NCBI GenBank assembly: GCA_003512875.1
Contig: DONZ01000038.1
Coordinates: forward strand, 1-7,521
From: Desulfovibrio sp.
GTDB lineage: Bacteria > Desulfobacterota > Desulfovibrionia > Desulfovibrionales > Desulfovibrionaceae
Length of the DNA stretch: 7,521 nt
Direction: 5' to 3'
The notes beneath the pieces were generated by a model. The model was not told the DNA's origin and made no database searches. It saw nothing but the letters and a program-made list of their open reading frames with translations. Below are positions 1-6,704 of the stretch, in pieces (position 1 is the stretch's first letter; each line of letters opens with the position of its first letter). A program made the translations under genes and the position numbers.

Positions 1-523
1 TTACTCCAATACCGGCGGTCAGGCTTCCAAAGCTACCCCTCTCGGTTCTATCGCGCAATTTGCCGCAAGCGGTAAGCCTATACGCAAGAAAGACATCGGC
101 AGAATGATGATGAGCTACGGCTATGTTTATGTCGCGTATGTAAGCATGGGTGCCGATATGAACCAAGTTCTCAAAGCATTCAAAGAAGCGGAAGCGTACC
201 ACGGTCCTTCTCTCATTGTCGCTTATGCGCCATGTATCAACCAAGGTATCCGCAAAGGCATGGGCAAGAGCATGGAAGAAGCGAAACTTGCCGTAAAATC
301 CGGTTACTGGCCTCTTTACCGCTTCAATCCTGAGCTTGAACAGCCATTCAGCCTTGACAGCAAAGAACCTGACGGCACGATGGAAGAATTCATGCTCGGC
401 GAAAACCGCTTCGCACAACTTGAAAGCGCAAAGCCCGAACTTGCAAAACAATACCGTACAACCCTCATTGAACAATACAATGAACGCTATGCCCAACTCA
501 AAAAAATGGCAGGCAAAGAATAA
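1..523 (+). CDS. Pyruvate:ferredoxin (flavodoxin) oxidoreductase, C-terminal part (5'-truncated by window edge)
   Basis: This is the last 173 codons of a gene that begins outside the window; the reading frame starts at base 2 and ends in TAA at 521-523. The enzyme decarboxylates pyruvate to acetyl-CoA with CoA and passes the electrons to ferredoxin or flavodoxin in the cytoplasm. The fragment opens with YSNTGGQASKATP, the thiamine-diphosphate/Mg-binding segment that follows the GDG motif in PFORs. Fragment residues 73-82 (VAYAPCINQG) carry the cysteine (residue 78, codon 233-235) that in the family completes the proximal 4Fe-4S cluster. KSGYWPLYRF and the LDSKEPDG segment are also typical of the PFOR tail. 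The protein stops soon after this conserved region and has no long C-terminal extension of the kind known in Desulfovibrio africanus PFOR. The ATG at 104 is internal, not a start. The full-length enzyme would be about 1,170-1,230 residues by family norm. The identification is firm; the symbol (nifJ or por) is left open. Confidence 0.95.
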   Translation, partial: YSNTGGQASKATPLGSIAQFAASGKPIRKKDIGRMMMSYGYVYVAYVSMGADMNQVLKAFKEAEAYHGPSLIVAYAPCINQGIRKGMGKSMEEAKLAVKSGYWPLYRFNPELEQPFSLDSKEPDGTMEEFMLGENRFAQLESAKPELAKQYRTTLIEQYNERYAQLKKMAGKE

Positions 524-546
524 TATTGTTCCCTGAATAAAACTTG

Positions 547-576
547 AAAAGCCTGACAACATGTCAGGCTTTTTTT
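547..576 (+). terminator. Rho-independent terminator of the PFOR gene
   Basis: The stem GCCTGACA (551-558) pairs with TGTCAGGC (562-569) around a three-base loop. AAAA before it (547-550) and TTTT after it (570-573) extend the pairing, and the T run continues to 576. It lies 24 bases after the PFOR stop codon, in the expected place and orientation to end that transcript. Confidence 0.9.
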
Positions 577-710
577 ATGTCATAATAAATTCACCATATG
601 ATAATCCTTATTTTTTCCCTCTCAAAACATAATGGTGCAACGTGTGTTTCCTGTAATTGACCGCAAAAATTTGCAATGCGGCTTTTACAAATCTTATTAA
701 AAAAGAACAT

Positions 711-740
711 AAAAAAAGCGGGAAAAATCCCGCTTTTTTT
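711..740. terminator. Bidirectional terminator between convergent units
   Basis: This is a perfect 13-bp inverted repeat: seven A plus GCGGGA (711-723), an AAAA loop (724-727), then TCCCGC plus seven T (728-740). Because both flanks are A/T runs, each strand reads as a GC stem followed by a U tract. On the - strand it lies about 65 bases after the RND stop codon (806-808) and should end the efflux operon. On the + strand it backs up the PFOR terminator at 547-576. The rest of 524-805 shows only AT-rich sequence with no supported gene. Confidence 0.88.
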
Positions 741-805
741 ATAATGATTTCAAATCAATAAACAATATCTGAATAAAATCCCCGCAACGGCTCCAAACAA
801 AACGG

Positions 806-3800
806 CTATTTCCAAAGCCCCCGTATCGCATCATGCATATCTTCCAAAATAACGTAAAAAGAAGGCACGATGACAAGGGTAATAAACGTCGCAAACAAAA
901 CCCCGAAACCAAGAGAAATAGCCATAGGCACCATCATGACAGCCTCTTTCGAGGTTTCAAACATCATGGGCATGAGCCCCATGAACGTTGTGAGCGTTGT
1001 CAACAAAATCGGTCTGAAACGCTGAATGGCTGCCTGCCTTACGGCGGTATAACAATCCTGCCCGCCAAGCCTGCGGATATTTGCAAAATCGATAAGCACG
1101 AGCGAATCGTTCACAACGACCCCGGTCAATGCCACCATACCGAAAATACTGATGACGCTGAGGCTGTGTCCCAAAAGCATGTGTCCGAGAATTGAGCCCA
1201 CAATGCCAAAAGGAATGGAAACCATGATGATAAAAGGCTGCGTATAACTTTTAAACGGAATGGCAAGCAGGGCATAAATGCCGAGCAAAGAAAACAGCAA
1301 CCCGTAAATCATGGTATTCGTGCTTTCCTGCATATCCTGCTGACGCCCGCCGAAACGCCAATGAAGTCCGGGGTAACGCACCATGAGTTCAGGCAAAATA
1401 TTCGCCTGCACGCTGCGCATGAGCATGCTTGTTGCGGAAGACGGATTGATATTCGCCGTCACCTGAATGCTTTTCCGCCCGTTATCATGAATAATCTTCG
1501 CCTCCGCCATGGTATCGATGACCTGCACAATATCGCGCAAAAGCACTTCCTGCCCGGAAGGGGAACGTAAAACCAAATCTTCAAAATACGCAAGCTGTGT
1601 TTCATTTTCCGGCAAACGGACACGCACGGTTATTTCATTTGTTCCGCGCTGCTGACGCAAAGCGATAACCCCCTCATAGGCAGCGCGCACTTGGGAAGCT
1701 ATGTCACGGGAAGTGAAGCCGAGCTGCCCTGCCAAGGGAAGAAGTTTTAAGTCAAATTGCCGCCTTGTATTGGAAATTCCCGCATCAATATCCCCTACTT
1801 CCGGAAATTCCTGCAAAAAATAAGCAAGGTCGGCTGCCGCCAAATTCAAAACATCCGTATCCCTATGGGATAAAAACACGGTCAGCCCCTTGCCCGATCC
1901 GGGACCTCCGCGGTCGGAAAGCATGCTGAGCGTTTCCACGCCGGGAATAACTCCCACTTTTTCACGCCATAAATTCGTAAATTCTTCCGTTGTGATTGGT
2001 CTTGTATTGGCATCGGTTAAAAAGGCGCGGATTTGAATGGAATCCTCGCTGATACGGGCATAAACGCCTTTGGAAAGCTTTTCCTCGCCATTTTCCGCAA
2101 TAATTTCCTTTGCGGCATCGACAAGATGATTTTTAATCCTGTCTATTTCATGCTGCGGAGCACCTGCCGGCATAGTTGCTTCCGCAAAAGCGTAATCCGA
2201 TTCCGCCCGCGGCATGAGGTCGAAGCCCAGCCGTCCGGAAAGAGCATAGCTGATGCTGCAAAAAAGCAAGGCAATGCCTATTGCAACCGTGACATAACGG
2301 TTTTTTATGACATAATTGATAAACGCGCCGTAACGGTATTCCACAAAATACAAAAACGCCTTATTAAAAATATCTTGCTTCTGACAAATGAATTTAATGG
2401 GTTCTTTCCACCAGGAATACACTGTGTTTTCTTCAACAAGAATTTTCTTTTGATGTGAAAGGTGGGCGGGAAGCACAAATAAGGATTCCAACAAGGAACA
2501 GCTGAACACGGCAATGACGATAAGCGGCAAGCCAGCCCAAATTTTTCCCATCATTCCGGGCACAAAAAGAATAGGCAGAAAAGTCAGCATATTGGTAAGA
2601 ACACTGAAAACAACAGGAATCGCAACTTCGCGGATACCGCAGACAGCCGCTTCTATCGCCGGTTTTCCCCTGTCCTGCCATGAGCTGATATTTTCACCCA
2701 CGACAATGGCATCGTCAACGACAATTCCGAGCGTCACAATGAAAGCAAACATGGTGATGACGTTGATTGTCAAATCAAAAGGGATAAAAAACCAAAAACC
2801 GCCCAGGATAGAAGTCGGTATTCCCAAACTCACCCATAACGCCAAAGACGGACGCAAAAAAACAGCCAAACAGACAAAAACAAGCAACACACCCGCAACA
2901 GCGTTGTTGATAAGGGTTTCCGCACGGTCTTTATAAATATCGGACAAATTATTCCGCACTTCCAGCCGAATGTCGCCCGGCAAAATTTCATTGTAATAAT
3001 TGATGATTTTTAAAGCGGCATTGGCGACTGTCACGGGGTCGTTGCTTTCATTCTTATAAATAGCCAGAAAAAGCGTATCTTCCCCATTAAACTCGGACCA
3101 GCGGGTAACATCTTCCACCCCCTCCGAAATAGTCGCGATATCTTCCAGCATGAGGCGGCTGCCGTCTTCATTGGTACGCACGACAATATCCGCAAATTCA
3201 GCGGCGTAATCACGGCGTTCATCAACATTGAGCAAAATATCGCCCGCGCGGGTTTTCAGCGTCCCCCCGCCAAGCTCGATGGACATATCACCGATAACTG
3301 TCGCTATATCCTCTAATTTCAAGCCATACTTACGCAGATTATCCTGCGGAACTTCCACATGGATTTCAAATTCCTTCGCCCCCTCGACTTCGACATTGGC
3401 GATAAGAGGGGATTGTGACAAATCATCTTTGATAATATCAGCCCAATACCGTAAAATCTGATAATCCTTATTCCCGTATAAAAGCACGTTTAAAACCTCG
3501 ACGTGCCGAAGCCGCAAAGCGATGACGGGGCGTTCCGATTCTTTCGGAAAAGTGGAAATCCTGTCTATTTCCGCTTTCACATCCTGCAAGACTTTGTTTT
3601 CATCCACGTAATCATGCAAAGTAAGGGTCAGCTGCGTTGTTCCCGGACTGATTTTCACCGCGGTTTCTTTTATTCCGTCAACGCTTTCAAGGGAATCTTC
3701 AATGACATTGACAATGCTTTTTTCAATTTCTTCCGGTGTAGCCCCCGGATAGCTCACGCTGATGGTGATAGCGCCGACGGTAAAGGAAGGAAAAACATCT

Positions 3801-3934
3801 TTCGTTATGCGCGTGGAAATAAGAAAACCGCCAACAAGCAGAACAACCATCAAAATATTGGCTGCCACGGGGTTTCTCGCCATCCAGGAAAGCGGTCCCT
3901 TATTGATATTTTCGTTATGATCTTGCATGGTCAC
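806..3934 (-). CDS. RND-family efflux pump, inner-membrane permease subunit (AcrB-like)
   Basis: The product is a 1,042-residue proton-driven exporter of the resistance-nodulation-division family, the usual length for AcrB-type pumps. The layout is canonical: TM1 (about 23-43), a first periplasmic porter/docking loop (about 44-342), TM2-6 (about 343-490), TM7 (about 545-566), a second periplasmic loop (about 567-872), and TM8-12 (about 873-1028). NPVAANILM before TM1 and YPGATPEEIE (62-71) are family signatures. TM4 carries the Asp407-Asp408 proton-relay pair in GIVVDDAIVVGEN, and Arg974 (RFRPILLTT) matches the TM11 arginine. In TM10, VVVNDSLVLIDF has Asn942-Asp943 where AcrB has Lys940-Asn941. 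The start is GTG at 3934, overlapping the MFP stop by 4 bases (GTGA). ATG at 3928, two codons downstream, is a fair alternative. Neither has a Shine-Dalgarno sequence, which fits translational coupling. The substrate (drug, bile salt, solvent or other) cannot be told; the full set of periplasmic loops and the paired drug-type MFP and OMF favour an organic-compound exporter over a protein exporter such as SecDF. Confidence 0.95.
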   Translation of the reverse strand: MTMQDHNENINKGPLSWMARNPVAANILMVVLLVGGFLISTRITKDVFPSFTVGAITISVSYPGATPEEIEKSIVNVIEDSLESVDGIKETAVKISPGTTQLTLTLHDYVDENKVLQDVKAEIDRISTFPKESERPVIALRLRHVEVLNVLLYGNKDYQILRYWADIIKDDLSQSPLIANVEVEGAKEFEIHVEVPQDNLRKYGLKLEDIATVIGDMSIELGGGTLKTRAGDILLNVDERRDYAAEFADIVVRTNEDGSRLMLEDIATISEGVEDVTRWSEFNGEDTLFLAIYKNESNDPVTVANAALKIINYYNEILPGDIRLEVRNNLSDIYKDRAETLINNAVAGVLLVFVCLAVFLRPSLALWVSLGIPTSILGGFWFFIPFDLTINVITMFAFIVTLGIVVDDAIVVGENISSWQDRGKPAIEAAVCGIREVAIPVVFSVLTNMLTFLPILFVPGMMGKIWAGLPLIVIAVFSCSLLESLFVLPAHLSHQKKILVEENTVYSWWKEPIKFICQKQDIFNKAFLYFVEYRYGAFINYVIKNRYVTVAIGIALLFCSISYALSGRLGFDLMPRAESDYAFAEATMPAGAPQHEIDRIKNHLVDAAKEIIAENGEEKLSKGVYARISEDSIQIRAFLTDANTRPITTEEFTNLWREKVGVIPGVETLSMLSDRGGPGSGKGLTVFLSHRDTDVLNLAAADLAYFLQEFPEVGDIDAGISNTRRQFDLKLLPLAGQLGFTSRDIASQVRAAYEGVIALRQQRGTNEITVRVRLPENETQLAYFEDLVLRSPSGQEVLLRDIVQVIDTMAEAKIIHDNGRKSIQVTANINPSSATSMLMRSVQANILPELMVRYPGLHWRFGGRQQDMQESTNTMIYGLLFSLLGIYALLAIPFKSYTQPFIIMVSIPFGIVGSILGHMLLGHSLSVISIFGMVALTGVVVNDSLVLIDFANIRRLGGQDCYTAVRQAAIQRFRPILLTTLTTFMGLMPMMFETSKEAVMMVPMAISLGFGVLFATFITLVIVPSFYVILEDMHDAIRGLWK

Positions 3935-5133
3935 GAATTTTTAACAATATTGCTGATGGTTAAAGGCATGCCTTGAATGGCGGTAGGAATAACGGATGTG
4001 ATGACATATTCGGAATTTTCCAACCCGCTGCGGATATAGACGTTGTCCAAATCTTTCCATGCGATATCGACTTCCCGAATATCAAGAACATACTGCACGC
4101 CGTCCTCATCGCTTCCATCGTCCTTATTTTGCGTCACGGGCATAGCCACGAAAACGCTGTCGTTAGGCTGCAAAGCCCTGCGGGGCACGATAACGGAATT
4201 TTCAAGCGTTCCCGCTTTAAAAACAACTTCCGCATGGTCGCCCAAAATAAGGGCTGGAGCATTGTTTTTTATACCCAGCGGATCGGGAATGCTGATTAAG
4301 ATACGCCCCATGCGCGTGGCGGAATCAAGACTCGCCACATGGCGGATAATGCGCCCCTCCCGCACAACTCCCGTGGACGTGGTGATCTGCACTTTCGAAT
4401 TGGCATTTTTTTTAAGATTGAGGCTTGTCAACTTATCAATGGCAACAGCCGCTTCAATTCTGTATTCGTCAATGCCTACCAGGGTCATCAAATTGTCTTG
4501 GGTATTGGTAAGACTTCCCACGGAAACATTGCGTTCCGTAACCATGGAATTATAAGGCGCTTTGATTGTCGTATAATCCACATCAAGCTGTGCCATTTTC
4601 ACGGCTGCTTCCGCCGCTTCCACATCGGCTTTCGCCTGAGCAAGCTGCGGCGCGCGCAAAGCCAAATCGGAAATGATGACCTCCCCGATAAATGAGGAAG
4701 AAAGCTGTTTCAACTGTTCCGCTTCCGCTTTCGCAACGCTTTGCTGCCCCATTTCAAGTTCGTAAGCCGCCTTCGCCTTCGCCAAATCACTTTTTTTCAA
4801 TCGCAATGTGTTCACATAGGTATCCGCGTCAAGCTTAACCAACACTTCATCTTTTTTCACAATAGCGCCGATATCGGAATTTTCTGACAAAAAAACGACC
4901 TGCGAACTCACCCGCGCATTGATATTTGTTTCCTGATACGGTCTTATCGTGCCCAACGCCCTGATTTGCACGGGAGCCTCCCCGACGGAAACTTCCAGAA
5001 CATTCACGGCGAACCGTGTCGTTTCAGCCCGTTTCCGCATGCTCACGGGTTTTGTCGCCATAAAAAACCATGAAACGGCAAACATTGCTAAAAATATTCC
5101 GATAACAATGAAAATCGTCCTTTTATTTTTCAT
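3931..5133 (-). CDS. Membrane fusion protein (periplasmic adaptor) of the RND efflux system
   Basis: The product is a 400-residue HlyD/AcrA-type adaptor that would bridge the inner-membrane RND pump and the outer-membrane channel. The N-terminus has KNKR followed by one hydrophobic segment (about 6-26) with no lipobox cysteine, so it is probably held by an uncleaved membrane anchor rather than as a lipoprotein like AcrA. The first half of the split lipoyl domain lies at about 66-106 (NARVSSQV, VKKDEVLVKLDAD). An alanine/lysine/glutamate-rich coiled-coil hairpin follows (about 107-183), then the returning lipoyl half YTTIKAPYNSMVTERNVSVG (187-206), a beta-barrel (about 225-310) and a membrane-proximal domain (about 312-395). 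An acidic stretch at 337-344 (KDDGSDED) sits in the last domain. ATG at 5133 is chosen because AAGGAA (5141-5146) lies 7 bases upstream; TTG at 5136 in the same frame is too close to it. The gene overlaps the end of the OMF gene by 11 bases and the RND start by 4. Confidence 0.93.
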   Translation of the reverse strand: MKNKRTIFIVIGIFLAMFAVSWFFMATKPVSMRKRAETTRFAVNVLEVSVGEAPVQIRALGTIRPYQETNINARVSSQVVFLSENSDIGAIVKKDEVLVKLDADTYVNTLRLKKSDLAKAKAAYELEMGQQSVAKAEAEQLKQLSSSFIGEVIISDLALRAPQLAQAKADVEAAEAAVKMAQLDVDYTTIKAPYNSMVTERNVSVGSLTNTQDNLMTLVGIDEYRIEAAVAIDKLTSLNLKKNANSKVQITTSTGVVREGRIIRHVASLDSATRMGRILISIPDPLGIKNNAPALILGDHAEVVFKAGTLENSVIVPRRALQPNDSVFVAMPVTQNKDDGSDEDGVQYVLDIREVDIAWKDLDNVYIRSGLENSEYVITSVIPTAIQGMPLTISNIVKNS

Positions 5134-6625
5134 CAACCGCTTCCTTTTGGGCTAAAACAAAAACCTGCTCTTCAGGAAAATACATATTGCCTAAGGCACG
5201 ATAGAGATTAATCCGCACTTGAACCACATTGACCCGCTGTTTCGCAATAGTCCGTTCCAAATCCTGCGTGCTTTGCAAAAGGGTGAGAAAACGCATGACA
5301 TCTTCCGAGCCTTCCAAATAAGAATTCAACGCTCCGCGTGTCGCACTTTTCGCCATAACGTACTGCTGTTCCAAAAGCCGGAGTTTTTCCTGCTGGGAAT
5401 ATTCCTGTGCTATGGCATTGTTCACTTCCGCCACAGCTTCCGCCACGGTTTTTATATAGGCGGTGACCGCTTCTTCCGCCATGGCCCTCATTTTTTCAAC
5501 CTGATGCTTCTTCGCCCCGGCGTCGAAAAGCGTATAACTCAAACTCGCCATAAGCTCATTGGTCCAGTTTTCAAGCAAAAGTGAAAGACTGCCCGCATTG
5601 AAAACATGCGAAACAGACAGGTTGAGCTTTGGCAGACGGTTGGCCTGCGTTTCTTTCAAATCAAAATGTTTTGCCTGCACGTTTGCCCAAGCGGAACGGA
5701 TATCCGGTCTGTATTGAAGCAATTCGACAGGTATTCCCACATCCGGAATAGCCAGAACATCCGGCAGAGGGGCGTGCTCGTCAATATTCAATGCATTTCC
5801 GGGAATTTTTCCAAGCAAAATGCAAAGCGTATTTTTCAATTCCAAATTCGCTTGCAGCAAATCGGGAAGCTCCGCCTTCGAGGAAGCGAGCACTTCTTCT
5901 TGCTGCAACACATCAAGACTGCTCACCAAGGAATTGGAAAACCGCACTTTCTGCAATTTGACAAGACTTTCATTAACCCTGATCTGCTCTTTGACAATGT
6001 CTGTTTCCGCTTGATTTCCCAATAATTCCACCCACGCGCTTGCAATATTCGCCGTAATGGTCATCGCTGCCGTTTGCCAATCGTCCCTGCTCGCATAAAA
6101 CCGCATGTTATCGGCGGAATACGCAGAGCGCACACGCCCCCACAAATCCAGCTCATAGGATGCGGACGCATTCAGTCCATATTTTTCAGTAGTTTCAGAA
6201 ACCGTCTGCTCGGAAGAACCGCTTTTTCGTTCCGCATGGGCGCTTGTTCCTGACGCTCCGACAGTTATCAAAGGGAAAAATTCGCTTTCGGCGATATGCG
6301 CCTCGGCAGCATATTGTTTCATACGTGAATATGCCGTCAAAATATCATAATTTTCTTTTAACGCCGTTTGTTCCAATGTATTTAAATCAGCGCTGGCAAA
6401 AGTATCCCACCACAATTTATTTTTATGGTTGTAAACTTCGCCCACTTCTTTCTTATACGGTTCCAATTCCGCATAAAAATATTCCCCGAGCATGGGCGAA
6501 GAAAGAAGTTCTTCCTGCAATTCGGACCGCAATCCGGAACCTTGACAGGCGGAACAGAAAAAAAGAAGAAAAAAGAGGCAAAAAAATCTATATAATATAC
6601 GCAGCGTATGTTTTTCTTTCAACAT
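5123..6625 (-). CDS. Outer-membrane factor lipoprotein (TolC/NodT type) of the RND efflux system
   Basis: The product is a 500-residue outer-membrane channel subunit, a usual length for lipid-anchored OprM/NodT-like proteins; three copies would form the channel-tunnel exit of the pump. The N-terminus has basic residues (K3, K5, R9, R13), a phenylalanine/leucine-rich core and a lipoprotein signal ending FCSAC, giving Cys27 as the lipidated residue; position -3 is Cys instead of the usual Leu, Val or Ile. Two homologous OEP repeats follow (about 80-270 and 290-480). Family motifs seen are YELDLWGRVRSAY (157-169), LLQYRPDIRSAWANVQA (302-318), YTLFDAGAKK (364-373) and NLYRALGNMY (473-482). It is the first gene of the operon and overlaps the MFP gene by 11 bases, which strongly supports its assignment to this pump. 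ATG at 6625 is the only in-frame ATG that keeps the signal peptide. No Shine-Dalgarno sequence precedes it, and a candidate promoter lies directly upstream. Confidence 0.94.
   Translation of the reverse strand: MLKEKHTLRILYRFFCLFFLLFFCSACQGSGLRSELQEELLSSPMLGEYFYAELEPYKKEVGEVYNHKNKLWWDTFASADLNTLEQTALKENYDILTAYSRMKQYAAEAHIAESEFFPLITVGASGTSAHAERKSGSSEQTVSETTEKYGLNASASYELDLWGRVRSAYSADNMRFYASRDDWQTAAMTITANIASAWVELLGNQAETDIVKEQIRVNESLVKLQKVRFSNSLVSSLDVLQQEEVLASSKAELPDLLQANLELKNTLCILLGKIPGNALNIDEHAPLPDVLAIPDVGIPVELLQYRPDIRSAWANVQAKHFDLKETQANRLPKLNLSVSHVFNAGSLSLLLENWTNELMASLSYTLFDAGAKKHQVEKMRAMAEEAVTAYIKTVAEAVAEVNNAIAQEYSQQEKLRLLEQQYVMAKSATRGALNSYLEGSEDVMRFLTLLQSTQDLERTIAKQRVNVVQVRINLYRALGNMYFPEEQVFVLAQKEAVDEK
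5141..5146 (-). promoter_or_regulatory. Ribosome binding site of the membrane fusion protein gene
   Basis: AAGGAA on the - strand lies inside the last codons of the OMF gene, 7 bases before ATG 5133. It is the only clear Shine-Dalgarno sequence of the three efflux genes and decides the MFP start in favour of ATG over the TTG one codon upstream. Confidence 0.7.
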
Positions 6626-6631
6626 TCATTT

Positions 6632-6660
6632 TTTATAGCACAAAATAAAAAAACTTACAA
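6632..6660 (-). promoter_or_regulatory. Candidate sigma-70-type promoter of the efflux operon
   Basis: On the - strand, TTGTAA (6660-6655) and TATAAA (6637-6632) are separated by exactly 17 bases, with a TG one base before the -10 box (extended -10). The -35 box lies in the descending arm of the upstream terminator and the spacer is largely its T tract. Transcription would begin at about 6624-6626, on the start codon of the OMF gene. The region is AT-rich, so a chance match is possible; position and spacing support it. Confidence 0.5.
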
Positions 6661-6685
6661 TTCTTATTCGAACTGTAAGTTTTTT
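6642..6685 (-). terminator. Rho-independent terminator of the SulP transporter gene
   Basis: Reading the - strand, AAAAAACTTACAGTTC (6685-6670) pairs with the arm 6663-6648 around a six-base loop, ending in a run of seven T (6653-6647), then A and four T. In - strand RNA the stem is fully paired with one G-U wobble (6673 with 6660); in + strand RNA that pair is an A-C mismatch, so the hairpin favours the - strand. It starts 20 bases after the SulP stop and ends about 17-22 bases before the OMF start. It should separate the two - strand units, although its GC content is low. Confidence 0.75.
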
Positions 6686-6704
6686 AATCCAACATCTTTA
6701 TTTC

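Noticed and set aside
598..660. A 20-codon frame (ATG 598 to TGA 660) in the PFOR-efflux spacer
   Set aside because: It has no ribosome binding site, lies downstream of the PFOR terminator with no clear promoter, and has no recognisable sequence.
661..681. Small alternative hairpins (CCGCA with TGCGG; GCAAA with TTTGC)
   Set aside because: Five-base stems in AT-rich spacer are expected by chance, and there is no T tract or conserved context to suggest an RNA gene.
5134..5136. TTG as the start of the membrane fusion protein
   Set aside because: The ATG directly after it has better spacing (7 bases) from AAGGAA at 5141-5146, and ATG is the stronger start codon.
6588..6629. An out-of-frame ATG at 6629-6627 that opens a 13-codon frame overlapping the OMF start
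   Set aside because: It has no ribosome binding site and the peptide looks random. It could be a leader peptide only if transcription begins further upstream, for which there is no evidence.
833..6648. Many + strand open frames (for example 833-1195, 2033-2458, 2514-2936, 4043-4555, 5606-6025, 6244-6648)
   Set aside because: They lie antisense to the three efflux genes, whose products match known families over their full length. Their translations show no recognisable domain, so they are frame shadows.
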